Positions 1 to 13,049 of a DNA stretch of 64,000 nucleotides are shown here, in pieces. This stretch comes from Latrodectus hesperus (Eukaryota; Arthropoda; Arachnida; Araneae; Theridiidae), in contig CM075853.1 of NCBI GenBank assembly GCA_037975125.1, positions 69,746,609 to 69,810,608 of the forward strand. Direction: 5' to 3'. The notes beneath the pieces were generated by a model that worked only from the letters and a program-made list of their open reading frames with translations, did no database searches and had not been told where the DNA came from. How positions within the stretch are numbered: position 1 is the stretch's first letter; the number at the start of each line of letters is the position of its first letter. The translations under genes were made by a program, and so were the position numbers.

Positions 1-418
1 TGGTATTTTATAGGTTTCCTACGCTGAATATCTGGCGACCGGCGTTCTGTGATTGGTTTCTTGACTCTGTCACATGCAAATTTATTGCGTGGGCCCAGAT
101 CGTGTTTTATTGGCCGGTTTTCAGAACTCTTTTTTGTGTTTGCAGAACACGTCCGTTTTTAGACATATCGGTACCGTTTCCACCCTATTTAGGGTTTTCG
201 CATGTGCTGAACATTTTGCGATGGTAAAAAGAAGACGTTGCCATTCGAAAATTTCGAGTTTCAGTCACTATAACTGTAACCGCGAGGGCCACTGTGTTGC
301 CATTCACAGAATCTCGAGCGCATATCTCAAAAGAACTATACTTGAAATATTATCTTGATCGGTTAAATATAATGGACGCTAGAAGTGCAGATGTTGGCAA
401 AGTTTTTTTATAATCACC

Positions 419-421
<3 letters not shown>
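1..421. repeat. Interspersed repeat fragment ending at a (TA)n tract
   Basis: This segment is clearly GC-richer than its surroundings and stops abruptly where the motif ATAATCACCCTGTATA runs into a (TA)n array. Read on the minus strand the end is TATACAGGGTGATTAT, which resembles the terminal motif of many arthropod DNA transposons; that comparison is from general memory, not a search. The left side is cut by the window edge, so length and class are unknown. A 94-codon open frame lies at 74-358 on the plus strand, but it shows no motif I recognise and is probably incidental. The alternative is an unrelated unique sequence beside a microsatellite. Confidence 0.4.

Positions 422-481
<60 letters not shown>
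422..481. repeat. (TA)n microsatellite
   Basis: Uninterrupted TA dinucleotide run of about 30 units, directly abutting the end of the preceding repeat. Confidence 0.95.
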
Positions 482-486
<5 letters not shown>

Positions 487-782
487 AAAAACTACTTACA
501 TAAAGTTCAACTTAATAAATAAAAAAGATAAATAATTTAATGAAAAAAAATTATATCTTTTGTGTATTTTATCACTTAGTAAAAAAATCGAAAAGAATTA
601 TTTCCATGTCTAACATTGAGACCACTAATTGTAACTATAAAATACTTCCAAAATCCTATAGCAGAGAATCATGTATTTATAAACAAAACCTTCTTGCTCA
701 TAACCTTGATAATAATGTATGATTACAAAGGAGAACTCTGCTTTAGTTTATCAATACAAATAATCTGACTTGAAAGTGGATG

Positions 783-958
783 ATTTGGTTTGTTTGTCGC
801 TCAGCGGTCATTTTTGCACACGAGGGCTAACTGGACCGGAACCTACAGTTTAAAGTGGATTTCAAACCACTACAAACATTCATGCCCAAGGTGGAATTCG
901 AGCCCACAAACTGTTGAACCGAAGGCAAGAGCGCTAACCATTCGGCTGCCAGCTTGGC
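783..958 (-). mobile_element. tRNA-derived SINE, copy 1
   Basis: Short interspersed element on the minus strand, about 176 bp. It is flanked by a perfect 13-bp target-site duplication, TTGAAAGTGGATG, at 770-782 and 959-971. The 5' end (near 958) reads like a tRNA head: an A-box-like stretch TGGCAGCCGAATGG, then a B-box-like GGCTCGAATTCC that departs slightly from the polymerase III consensus. The body ends in a pyrimidine- and purine-mixed tail related to the ACCA repeats of the other copies. It has no coding capacity and would have been mobilised by a LINE reverse transcriptase. It is homologous to 26360-26552 and 52531-52715. The 60-codon open frame across it is incidental. Confidence 0.85.
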
Positions 959-984
959 TTGAAAGTGGATGAAAAAAGACTATT

Positions 985-2800
985 GAATTATGCAAGTCAT
1001 TCTGTATCACAGACGAATATCTTGGGTATACCTTATGTAATATGGTCTTATGTCTTCTATTTTGATACTAAGTGGTCTGTTGAGCTACAGCAGACATTTT
1101 TATGCTACGTACAGCTTTCAAGACTCAAAGTAAATTAATGATACTCTTTTAAATATTCACTGTAAAAAAATTAAATTGAATGATTTTAAAAACAATCAAT
1201 TTTCGACTTCTTTAGAGGAGTTTTCCAAAAAGTAAATATATGCTCATATGTTGCGTGATACTTTAATTACTTCCTTAAGCTTAATTTTCTTTCAGTATGG
1301 AAACAAACTATCTTAAGAAATATTAGTCATTGAAGTTGAAATACAACATTAAGTGTAGTTACTTAAAACACTTATATCCCCAAAGGTTGTTTGAAAACAA
1401 TAGCAACTTGTCCATTTTACATACTCCAGTATTTAAGTTAATTTTTATCATATCTGTGACAGTTTTGAAATATCGAAAAAATTATAAAACGATTATTTAT
1501 AATTGCTATATTTTTTTAAAAAAAGATATTAGAACATAATATTTTCTTTATATTTGTTAAATAATATAAAATTATTTATGATAATGCAGGATTTCGGAAT
1601 TGCTTGCGTAATTTCAGATATTAAATATTTTTACAAAAAAAACCTATTTTTCAGAAATATATTACGTGGAATTGATTTCATTGTACTGAAACAAGGAATC
1701 TCTAACCACGCTTCTTGTCTCACTCATTCTTTTATCAATCAAACTTTTTTTTTGTAAAAAAAGAATGTTTCCAAATGTTAAGTTTAAACAACCAGTGTTT
1801 ATAACCTTATCTCATCATCAGAAGTATGCACCCCTGCTTCATACTGGACTCATAATAAAGATTAAGTTAAACAGATTTCGCAAAATATTTGAGCATAGGT
1901 ATGTTAATGGGCTAGAACTTTAGACTGCTGTCAACACTTTCTTCAAGTGGGTGATGCCAGAAGTTTATTTTATGTATAAACTTGGAAAATTAAATACTGT
2001 TTGAATTTAATCGTTTCTAAAATTTTAAATGCACACATTTTTCTTGATATTCATAAAAATTATTTTATAATGTTCAATATTTATAGAAATCATATCATTC
2101 AGAATATTCTCATATCTTAATATCTGATACACAATGTAGACATTTGGATCCTGTAGTAGTGTATCACCCCAATTAATACCTTGCGGTAAAATGGAATTTA
2201 ACTCTAATCCAACAAGATCCAAATGTCTTCGTTATGTATTGTGTTCTAAGCTTACACATTTGTACTTATTTTCTATATCTTTGATAATAATTTTTCAGCA
2301 ACAGAACTTTGACAATTGCAGTAGATTACATTGACATTCAAGAAGCACGCTTTGTCAAAGATAAATAATGAATCAAACATAAAATTAAAATATTAAAAGG
2401 AAGTTAACTCAAAGAATAAATTGTACTTCACTAGCATTTACTCTTTTAGCTAACATCATTTCAATATAATATTTAAATGATGATTCTAAAAAATTAACGT
2501 TACCACTTAATTTTCATTGTTTCTACCATAATTCTTAATTTATGTAAGCATTCATCTTATATTCTAAATATATTTACAAGTAGTTTCATAAAGCTGATTA
2601 TATTCATTAAAGTACTTATGTCTTTTATCATCTTATATAAAAAACTAATATTGAGGAGCATTTTAAGTACCAATATACATAAAATATATATAAAATTGTG
2701 TATATTGATTAAGAACCTTAATGAATAATGCCATTATCTATAGAATAGTTATCACTATTAATGTCACAAATATCTAAATATTTCTTGAACGAAATCTAGT
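985..2800. other. AT-rich DNA without recognisable gene
   Basis: Short frames occur at 1330-1539, 1554-1757 and, on the minus strand, 2025-2222, but they have AT-driven composition and no motifs. A short inverted match, ACATTTGGATC near 2140 and GATCCAAATGTC near 2216, encloses about 70 bp. Nothing else stands out. Confidence 0.6.
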
Positions 2801-2811
2801 TAATTATTTAC

Positions 2812-3026
2812 CGATAGTAAAAGATTTCAAAGCAATCTGAACGTTCCGACTAGACAAAATTCTTCTCAGACACTCATTGACTGTACTTCTTCTAGACATC
2901 CTCTTCTTCTTTACTTCTTCTCTGTTGACCCTCTTTATCCCAGGGCAGCCTGTTAAATTGATGGTCCCAAGACAATTATTTATCAATAGCAGATTTCTCT
3001 GCAATTCACCAGGATTGTTTTCTGTT
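2812..3026 (-). CDS. Candidate internal coding exon, protein unknown
   Basis: A 215-nt block read on the minus strand, with a pyrimidine-rich 3' splice site just upstream (TTTGTTTTACCAG at its border) and a 5' splice site at its end (ATCG then GTAAAT). Between them 71 codons stay open in one frame, with one base of a split codon at the start and one at the end, so it would begin in phase 2 and end in phase 1. Base composition is well above the AT-rich surroundings. The predicted peptide is basic and hydrophilic in its middle (a cluster around VNREEVKKKRMSRRSTVNE) and then LRRILSSRNVQIALKSF. There is no membrane segment or signal peptide. I do not recognise the family. Neighbouring exons are not evident, so the parent gene would have very long introns. 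Chance coincidence of the splice signals remains possible. Confidence 0.55.
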
Positions 3027-3029
3027 CTG

Positions 3030-5970
3030 GTAAAACAAATGAGCAATTGTCACTATTTCTCAATGCTGCTGAGTCACTTGTTTTAATTTTAATTCTTGCA
3101 GTTGATGAACTAGTGACTTAATTAAAACCTAAATGCGTGATGTTTTACTATACACTCATCACAGAGGAAGAGACAATTATTTTATTAATATGTATTATTA
3201 ATAATAAAGTAAAATTTGCATCTTAAGTTATTTGGATTGAAGAAATATTACAGAAGATGCTTGTAAAACAAAAGTTTTTAATAACAATCATTTTTGTCAA
3301 ATATTATGATGCTAATTATCCTGAATGTATCGCATTTTCAATTACAAAATACGATCCATAATTAAATCTGAAGATTTATTTATTTATCAAATTATTATTC
3401 ATTTGATGATTTTGTTCAAATATAATATTTATTAATTTGTAATATTAAAATTTATGTAATCCATTTATTTTAAATAATTTTAAATATTTGTAAAGGTAAA
3501 CAAAAATTACTTTACACTAACGAAGCTCTTAAATATTTTGCTAAATAAAAAATATATATAATTAATTATTTAATATATTTTAATTTATATAGACACAAAG
3601 AATTTTTAATGATTTTTTCTGCATATAGTAAGAAAGACAGAATAACATTTGATTTAAAATGTCTTGAAGAATATTTCTATTCGCTCCAATTAAAAAAAAT
3701 ATTATACTATATTCATTTTAGATAAATTTTCTTATTATTTTTCAAAATTCAATTATTCATATTTATAAATAAATGATAATTTATTTATAATGTGTTTGTT
3801 TTATATATCTCTGAAGCTATTATATATAATAACATTAAGAAGTTATTATTTACATCTACCATATGCAAAGCAAACTTTTATATAAAATTTCTTTTATACT
3901 GATTGTTTTACTGTAGTATTGTACACATTATTCCCACAGCAGTTCTACAGAAATACATTTAAAAATTTTTACATAAAATCTATGTTTATAAATCTAAATA
4001 TGCAATAAAATATCAATTTATGTAATATATTTGAGTTCCATATTGAAACATTTTAAATAAATATGGCATAGATTAAATTTTAGAAATTACTATTAAAATA
4101 TTTCCAGCAAACTTCATGAAGTATTTCAAAACTTGATTGCTATAAGGTGTATAAAGTGTAATACAAGTGCTGAATCTATTATATTTTCTGATGAAAATCA
4201 TTTAAGTTACTTTGACGCTGATATTATTTCTTTCCATTATTTTTGCTTGAGATTATAACTCATAATACAGAAAAAATGGCTTGTTGCTAACTTAGTTTAA
4301 ATATTGATCAATATGAGAAAATGACATAATGTTTACATAGATAATGCATTAAAAAGTGGAGCATAATTTATGTTGCTGTTGTTCTTCAAATTAATATTTT
4401 TGATGTTTATGCAAGAAATTAATTTTTTAAATACTTTATATGCACTTGTAATCCCCGTTATTTAAATGCTTTTTTAATTTTATAATTGTTTTGGTCTTGG
4501 ACGCTTAGAAATGTTTAACTATAGTTTGTGCAAAGCAAGTAATTATAAAGAACAAATAATTTAGTAAGGAATAGTAAAAGCAGAAAAAATAAATTTAATA
4601 CCAATGAAAACGTTTTATATCATTAAATAATGTGGTTTTTATAGCTTTGTACAAAATAAAGTTTAATTTTAAATAAATATAAAATTTATCAATTTCTGCA
4701 TAATTTTTCTGTATGGTTTCCCTATATGTTATTAAATTATTCTTAATTTACATGCATTATATTTGAAGCATTTCTGGCTAAAATAATTTTTATGAAAAAT
4801 AAATACCACATAAGATAAATTAATTACCAATATCAATACTATATTCTGTATTTTAAGGATAGTTATAATGTGATTAGCCTTAGCTTTTAAAAAAAGTGTG
4901 AAATTTCAGGACTATATCTATTTATTTTGAATATTAAGGAAAAATCAATAAAAGTTCCATTTAAAAGATAGAGTATAATATTTTTTTAAATTACTTTATC
5001 TCAAATATTTTAAAATTAAATTTTATGCACGACAAGACAATTTCTATTGATTTTTCACTTAAACTGATACATTTAATTGACAATCAAACATTTTCCCTAA
5101 AAGCAAAATTCAAAAAAAAAAAAAAAAATTACATGTTTCAAACTTAAAGAAAAATACCTAATAAAATTTATTTCTTTACTTGCGTTGAATAAATTTTATG
5201 ACCTATTACCAGAAATTTAACTTGTAATGCATAAAAGAGTATTATATGTATTACGATGACTGAAATATAGTCATACTTGAACCATATTTTGGAGCAATAT
5301 TTTAAAAATTATAATTAAAGTTATTTCATAGCATAACAACACGATTACTTTTTAAATGTTATTATAAATTGGATACATATACTGATATCTTTATCATAAT
5401 ATCTACAGCATCATAAAATAAAGTTAATATTGATTTGAGAATTAAAAAAAATATTTAAAAATTGTATCTGGAAATTTAATTTGGAAACTAATCTTTTCAA
5501 TCAATTACTTATACTTATTTCTGATCATGCATCAATCAAAGAGGAGTTTATGTATAAAACTATCAATGCAGCTTCATAATTTACTGCATAGAAAAAGTTT
5601 AGATTTGTAAAAACCACATGATTAGCTTAGAATCAATGTCAGATGTTTGCTGTAATTTTCAATTTTCTATATAATACCTTTTTAACATTTCTTATTACTC
5701 AAATACATTTTCTTGATTTAGTTAAGTATATTCACTCGTTTTTATGAAAACTGAAACTTCATTTAAGAATTATTTAAATGGGACCAAACGTACAAAAAAA
5801 CGTAAAGGGATGTAATACATGCAATGTATATTTGAATTACAAAGTGATTGCACATGCTTGGAACAAAAACTAGCTCCTTATCAGCCACTTGTTTCATGTA
5901 TATAAATGACAATGTAGATACTTTGAAATCTGTCATAGCAGTCTACTACAGTAAACATTTAATTAATCGT
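3030..5970. other. AT-rich DNA without recognisable gene
   Basis: Dense A/T runs, including an A-run near 5110-5128. No open frame of note, no splice-bounded block and no transposon motif was found by eye on either strand. Confidence 0.6.
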
Positions 5971-6019
5971 TAATATCCCTCGTCAAAAGTGGAAGGTACC
6001 ATACTAACAACGTACTTAG

Positions 6020-6100
6020 TTCATGCGATGCTGCATTGTTGGCAGGCTGAATTTCCGTATCGAGAAATGGAGATCGTCACGCAGTGTAATGCTACAACAG
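6020..6100 (+). CDS. Weak candidate exon
   Basis: A GC-richer patch ends in a good 5' splice site, ACAACAG followed by GTATGAAG at 6101. Possible 3' splice sites are TTAG at 6019 or GGCAG at 6045. One frame stays open from about 5973 across the patch, with peptide segments LVHAMLHCWQAEFPYREM and EIVTQCNATTG. The frame closes shortly after the putative donor, as expected if the sequence beyond is intron. No family was recognised and the upstream border is ambiguous, so this could be a chance frame. Confidence 0.3.
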
Positions 6101-6660
6101 GTATGAAGTTTGGAAAAATAGACAGAGAATAAACAAAGCGTATATAAAAGCATGAATAAAGCCAGCATATATAAAAGACATATTTGCTTACTTCTGTTTA
6201 AAATATGCTTTATTTTAAATAATATTTAAAAAATAAATATTAATTTATCACAACATTTTTAATAATTTAATATAATGCATACAATAAATTATATTTTAAC
6301 TGCAAGTAATAAATAATACTGCTCTTGTAGTTCAAAATTTAATTTTTGTAATTCAGTTACTAAAATTGGCCAAGTATTTGAACTGGTCAAGTGTAACTTC
6401 TAATATAAACCTTCAGCTAATATTCAAATTGTTTGATTTTAAATAAATTTTTTGTATCTATATATTATTCATATCAATATTGATTTTTTTTAAAAAAAGT
6501 AATATTTTAGAACATAAGCAAAATTATAGCTTCCTAAATTACTAAAACTCAAATATCTTTTCACAAAAACTCATCCATGAAAACCGAAACTATTGTCTGA
6601 TACACATAATCAGTATCAACACACAAATTGCTGACATTTTTATCTTCCGCTTAACGAATT

Positions 6661-6905
6661 TGATCCCAGTAATTCGTGTGATAACGGCCACTGGTGCTGT
6701 AACGCAGTTCCACTTTGGACAAATGTTTCGTGTTACTGCATCATCTATCTGGATAATAAGAGATGCAAAGAGGTCTTACTGAGATAGTTGGACATTTATT
6801 GTCATCAGAGATGTATGACATCACTAAATACTTCAGACATTCATTGTTGCCTCTAAATTGAGAGTGAACGCAAATGTATCTTATCCAAATGCACATAGGT
6901 AGAGA
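6661..6905. repeat. Duplicated segment 1, copy A
   Basis: Homologous in direct orientation to 42900-43110. The best core is 6708-6764 against 42928-42984, matching by eye at about 47 of 57 positions without gaps; similarity decays on either side. On the minus strand both copies can be read as a similar peptide ending in HLSKVEL, preceded by C, S or N, N, T; copy A has an in-frame stop just before it. It could be a decayed exon of a duplicated gene or a member of an unknown repeat family. The 61-codon minus-strand frame at 6741-6926 overlaps it. Confidence 0.6.
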
Positions 6906-7159
6906 GAACAATTTAAAAGAAAACATAACACAGACACACTCACTTACATAAAAAATATTATTAATGAATATGAATTGAAGTAAAATCCGAATACTTTTTA
7001 TTAAATATAAATGAAAGCATTGAGAGACATGATGGTGTATTTTCTATTTAAAAATGTGTACAATTTTATTATAAATAACAACTAATATAGAATATAATAT
7101 AATGTAGAATTTAAAATTAATTTAACTTTACTATTTTTGATAAGAAATTATTGAAAATA

Positions 7160-7163
<4 letters not shown>

Positions 7164-7238
<75 letters not shown>
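7164..7238. repeat. (TA)n microsatellite
   Basis: About 37 TA units without interruption inside AT-rich DNA. Confidence 0.95.
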
Positions 7239-7239
<1 letters not shown>

Positions 7240-7241
<2 letters not shown>

Positions 7242-8875
7242 TTTAGAATACATTTTGGAATATAATAATTCTTATACATTTATACTGAAATGCAGAATGC
7301 TATCTCATATAATTGGAATTGTTTTGTTTCTTTAAATGCAAAAACTGGTTCGAATATAGAATGTATTGTACACAATTATTATTAGTATTTCTCAAACTCT
7401 TCTAACATTCTTAAATGTATATTTGATATTAGGAAATCAGGTTACAATAAATGTGGAGTTTTTTGAAGAATAACATAGGAAGTTTACTAAATAAGAAAAA
7501 TAATTTTATTTAATATGAAATTTTATTTAAAAAATAAAGTTAATGTTTTGCTCATTTTTCTTCTTACAAATACATATGATTTGATGAATATACTGCTATT
7601 GATTCTTTGCTAAATTGCGGAAAGTAACACATCTAAAAATTTTGAATCATTAGGCATAAATTATGAATGTAATTGAAAAGCCATTTATAAAAGGAAAAAA
7701 TTGCATTGACCTATAAGTATCATTTAAGTTCGCATGAAAATTTAACTAGTATATATGCCTATTAATATCCTCAAATTTATCAGTAGAACTGTACTTCATT
7801 TATTAATTAAAGTTTCACTATAAAATTACTTTAAAATTTTTTATTGAAATAATAATTATCATATACATATTTATACTCTTGTTTTTAAATTCAATTTATT
7901 GGAATAATACCAAGAAAAATTAAATGTTCTTTTTAATTTGAATAATGTTTATTATTTTAAGTATAGAGAAGAAAAAATCCAAATACATGTTTAAAATGCT
8001 TTTTTATTTTATTGTTATTTTTAGTACTCGTTTAATTTAAGAATTTTGAAAAATTGGTGAGCATTATTTTGCTAAACAAAGCAGATGAAATTAATTTCCA
8101 TTGGTTGTATATTTAAGTAAGTTTTTGAATAAATAATTATTTTTACGTATCATTTTATTATTTGTGACAACATTTTATTTATCAAAATAAACATCAATTA
8201 TATGCATAAATAATTAACCAATTACCACCTTCAATAAATTAGATAATTTAGAGTGATACTTAAAATTTCTGAACAATATAAATGATTTTTTGTTGAATTT
8301 TATTTTAAGAATAAAACTTCTTGGGAAATAAAAATTAGGTATTCGACCACTTTTTTTGTCTTTCTTGAATTTAGTTTATATAATCTTTATTTACAGTAAG
8401 GAATTACAACCTATAGGAGCTTGATCTTAGGCTTTTGTATATCTGGTGACCAAAGAGCATTTTTCAAATATCAAGCTAGTAAATGATGATTTTTTTCTTT
8501 TGAATATCATAAAATATTGCGTAACATACATTTTAAGTTAGGTTATTTTTGCTCAGATAACTCTCCATGTTCAGTTTTGAGCTTTACATTCTGATAAATG
8601 TTTTGCTATTTTTTCTTTAAATCATGGCTTCTTTAAATACTTAGTAAATTTTATTGATATTAAAAGTAGAGTATTGTTACAAACAATTTATCGGATTATA
8701 AACAGAACCCCTTTGAATAAATTATTTCTGTTTATCCAATTATGAGTTAAAAAAATAGCTGCAAACATATTCTAATGAAAAGCCCATTTTGCAGTTACAG
8801 CTTAAGTATGAAAAGTAACAATTAAACGTGTAATTAAATTATTGTTATGATAATACATAATTGTATAAAAATGTA
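7240..8875. other. AT-rich DNA without recognisable gene
   Basis: No splice-bounded open block, transposon terminus or RNA gene was found; only short homopolymer runs. Confidence 0.6.
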
Positions 8876-8879
8876 TATG

Positions 8880-8963
8880 ATATCTGAAAAACGATAAATT
8901 ATTTCTGGAAAAGACAAAAAAAATACTTTTTTGTCTTTTACAGAAATATCCAGTTTCAGATAT
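8880..8963. other. Nested inverted repeat / long hairpin
   Basis: Inner arms 8901-8921 (starting ATTTCTGG) and 8927-8947 (ending CAGAAAT) are complementary over 21 positions with one mismatch, around a 5-nt loop. Outer arms ATATCTGAAA at 8880-8889 and TTTCAGATAT at 8954-8963 are a perfect 10-bp inverted pair. The whole would fold into an 84-nt imperfect hairpin with internal unpaired stretches. No TA duplication or transposon motif was seen at its edges. It could be a small foldback element, a replication template-switch product or, less likely, a hairpin RNA precursor. Confidence 0.7.
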
Positions 8964-9069
8964 TCCAGAGTATATAAATATTACAGAAATATATAATTTT
9001 TAACTGAATCGTGAATGCGGTAGTAACAATCCACTGTAACATTTATTGATTATATTTTATTCACACTTC

Positions 9070-9087
9070 TTAAGAATTAATTCTTAA
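9070..9087. other. Perfect 18-bp palindrome
   Basis: TTAAGAATTAATTCTTAA reads identically on both strands. In such AT-rich DNA this may be chance. Confidence 0.6.
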
Positions 9088-9089
9088 CA

Positions 9090-12000
9090 GAAACATTTTT
9101 AAACTTCTAGTTTTCTATGACAGGTAAGGTACTGTATTAGGTTTTTCTTGAAATAAATTGATTACAAAAAATGGTAAGCATGGATTAATTTCCAAAAAAA
9201 AAAGAGATACATAACCATTATCTTGATTTATCTTCTACTTAATTAAAATATATTACTTCTGAACTTAAACAAAACTATAAAGATACTACACAACGCATTT
9301 ATTACGTTGAAGTTAGTATGTTAGTCAAGAAGCCCAGATAGATAATAAATTGTAGGAAATTCAATCTTAACTACTAAGTGTTGACAAGAGTGACATAAAA
9401 ATGTTGTTCTAAGTAAATAGGCAATTAATAACTCACTTTATTAAATTTTTATATATTTTTTGTTCAGTTCTAATTAAAATTAATTAATGCTTGAGTAACA
9501 ATTTATGAAGAAATTGAATGATAAATTATTTTAGCATTACAAATTTTTCTTATTTAAATCCTGAAAGGGTTATACTTATTTATTCTCTATGGTAGGTTTT
9601 ATTTGATAATAAGCAAAAATGCTTTATTTTCTCACAAATCATATCAGCTCATTTGATAATCCTTTAATTAATAAATATTTTCGAGTGATATAACATAAGC
9701 AGGAATCATAAAACACTCATTGCATAAATACTTCATTTATTTTCTATGAAACAAAAAACCTAAATGAAAAAAATAATTCTTAATTTTTATATTTTTATGT
9801 GATATTCCGCATTGATTTATTTATTAACAATTCCAAAATATCCTTTATTATTTGAGTATTGCATTGCAGATAAAACTAGTGATAAATTAATAGTTGCACT
9901 ACATAAAAAAGGGCTGCAATGAATTTAAATTATCTTGCGAATTATTTTCTGAAGTGCAGTGCAGTCAAATGTTTTGTAGTGTATTAAATAAAAAAATTAA
10001 TACAGAACTATAGTATTTTGAAAGTTTCTATTATTAATAAATTAAAAGAGTTCATGCATAGAATTTAAAATCAATTGCAAATAAAATTATCAATTTACTT
10101 TATTAATTGAGGTAATTGTGGTTGTTATAAAGTAGATTCTATTAATTGTTGAAATTATTGAATTTTTTTACTTGAATATATTTTTAGATGAAAGTATGCT
10201 ACTATTACGTTCCCTTGTTTTAGGTTTTTAACGTATAAAAGTTTTATTAACGAATGTTTGTATACAATATGAATGTAATTGTTTAAATTCAAACAAAACT
10301 TCCAGAAAAGCAAATACTTCAGATAAACATTATGCTCAAATTTAGAGCATAAAATTTTAGATAATTTTCATATCGTATTTTATAAAATTAAATTTATTAA
10401 GTGAAATAAGATCAAAGTTCTTGAGTTTTTAATCTTTCTGAGAATCCGTTAGTAGTGAAGATTGCTTTCACTTTTATGGCTTTAATATTTACTTACAATA
10501 ATCTTTAACTTTGTTAACAAGACAATTTTATTATGAAAATCTCAAGTTTTAGATTAAATTTAAAAATATTTCCTTTTGATTACGAAAGTTTAATACTGTC
10601 ATTATTTAGCAACAAAATATGGATTCTAATCTATTGTGTTAAATTTTTAGGATATCATGGACTATAAATAAAACAGAAATCATTTTAAATAACTTTTATT
10701 TTTCACATAAATCCTTTATTCCCTTACAAAAGCCCACAAAATTTTTAGGCTCTCAATTGCGTAAAATTTGTATGGTACATTTAAAAGGGCACTTTTATAT
10801 GAGGATGGCAGTTAATTTCAATTTAAAAGTTTTGCATCCAAAATAAAAAGAAAAAGGGAAATGCTGCAATGAAATTATCAATTTAAAAGAAGAAAAATGT
10901 ATTTGATTGAAATATATTCAGTTTAACATTCCTTGACAAAAAAGATATTATGATACGATTTTCAACCTTATAAATTATTTTACAAAATGAAGATTATTTC
11001 TCAATATTCTTTAGCAACATCATTCCGTTTTAAATGTGAAGTTAAGATCTACAAAACGAATGCTTAAAAACAGTTTTCAGATGCTTGTGGGGAAAAAACA
11101 ATATTTAGAAAAAGAATATCTGGATTTTTCATATATACCGTATTTGAAAAGACTTTAACATCAGAAAAATCTCAATAATTTTGAATAACATCAGCAGAGA
11201 ACTTCATCTCACGTTTCAGTTTGGACGGAAAGTTAGGAGCACAATAACTCCTTAATAAGCTTGTAACCTTTCAGCTGTAATCTTTGGTTATGTATTATAA
11301 GGCTATAAGATAATGAAACACCGAAATATATTTAAGTATTTAATATTTAATTTATTACTTAAGGTGGAAATCTGAAATCAAATTAACTAAAAATGTTTCG
11401 GATAATTCTACTAAGACATAGATTGATGTTTTATACCGGTTCTTCTGGTATAATAAATGTACTCTTCAGTTTTGAGGAGATGCTACCCATCATTTATTTT
11501 TGTTTGAACAGGAAATCTCCCAACGAAAGGTATAATTCATAAATACGTATGTGTATGAAATGAAAATCATAATTTATAAAAATCCGTGTCTTATTAAATT
11601 ACATAAACGTCATTTTGTACCATAATTAGACCAATCACAATTGTTATGATGTTTGAAGCTTTTAAGAAGACATTTGCAAGAAATTATTTTTACAGCCGTT
11701 TTTAAAATTCACATTATTGTTTATTTAAAACAAATATATATAAAAAAACTAACCAATTTCTTAATGATTAGCAACTAGGTTTCAATGATCATTTTAGGCA
11801 AGAAAGGAAGGATTTTAGGCATAAGGATTTTAGAAAGAAATTAATGTTAATATAAGTAACCATATTACAATTATATAATATTTTTTAATAGTCTTTAACA
11901 ATAAGCCATAAAATTTTGACATAAAATTCTATTTTTTCAATAGAAGAGTATGATTTTTGTAAGACGATCAAAGGGAATAGAGGATAAATTTTTGAATAAT

Positions 12001-12640
12001 AAAAAATTAATATATTTATTTGCAAAAGCACAATAATTCTTTAAATATAACAAATAATCTTTCAGTTTTCCATTTATGTATTAAGTTCGATACAATCGAA
12101 CATAATTGTAAATGGTTGCTTGGAAAATTGTCTGTTTAGAAATTATTATAGACATATCATTGATAAACTAATTCTGCAATATGAATAGATTAACTTAATT
12201 TTGCTCAACTCATTAGAAAAAAAAAACTCAAAGCAATCAAATGCCTTACAGTTGGGCAAAATTTTAAAAAGTTTTAAGAAAATTTAATTATTAATTGTCA
12301 TAACTATCACAGAAATACAGTATTTTGTTAATTATTATCATATGTCATATATTTTTAGCTTCATTTTCTGTGAGCAATATTCAAATCTGATTTTTATTTG
12401 ACTCAGTGTAAATAAAATTCATGTGAAATTATTGCCTGGAAAAATATTCTATGATTCTAATTCACACAGAAATATCATTTTTCTAAATTTTTGCATGAAT
12501 CATTATTACTATCATACAATTTATTTTTAATATCATCGATTTTTATCAAACATACTCATTGAACTATATTTTAACACTTTAATAGCTAAACATTATAATA
12601 ATATTGTATATTGCTTTACTTTTTGCTTTGTAAATAATAT
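9090..12640. other. AT-rich DNA without recognisable gene
   Basis: The only splice-like arrangement is a pyrimidine tract and acceptor ending at about 11511, followed 18 nt later by AAAG-GTATAA, too short to call. The 11190-11290 stretch is slightly GC-richer but has no open frame worth reporting. Confidence 0.55.
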
Positions 12641-12645
12641 CTCTT

Positions 12646-12698
12646 TCTATCATATTTTTGTTTACTTTTTTTATATCTATCACATTTTTGTTTACTTT
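12646..12698 (+). repeat. Short direct repeat, two copies
   Basis: A 23-nt unit beginning TCTATCA and ending TTTACTTT occurs at 12646-12668 and 12676-12698 with one difference, 30 nt apart. It is probably a small tandem duplication. Confidence 0.8.
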
Positions 12699-13049
12699 AG
12701 AAAAATTGGAGTTAATAACATCTTCAGTACATCATACAATAATCAAACTGCCTAATTTATAATCCATTAATGCAAATTCATGTGAAAAATGCTTTACATT
12801 ATTTGCTATTTTCCAAAACTTTATAATCACCAGCATCTATTAAAATTATTATTATAATTTGAAAAAATGGTAGAAAAAAATTTAATGTATGCAAAATATT
12901 GATCATAAGTACTTATGTCAATATTATTAAAATAATATTTTTTGTTCTTAATTGCTAAGTTTCCAAGTGAAACTATGCAGTGTCCTTTTACACTCGACTT
13001 AAAAGATGCGTAATCTTATTGCTCTGTGCTCCATTCTTAGTCTTTTATT

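Noticed and set aside
11493..11531. 18-nt micro-exon between acceptor and GTATAA
   Set aside because: Too short to support from sequence alone; such signal pairs are expected by chance in several kilobases of AT-rich DNA.
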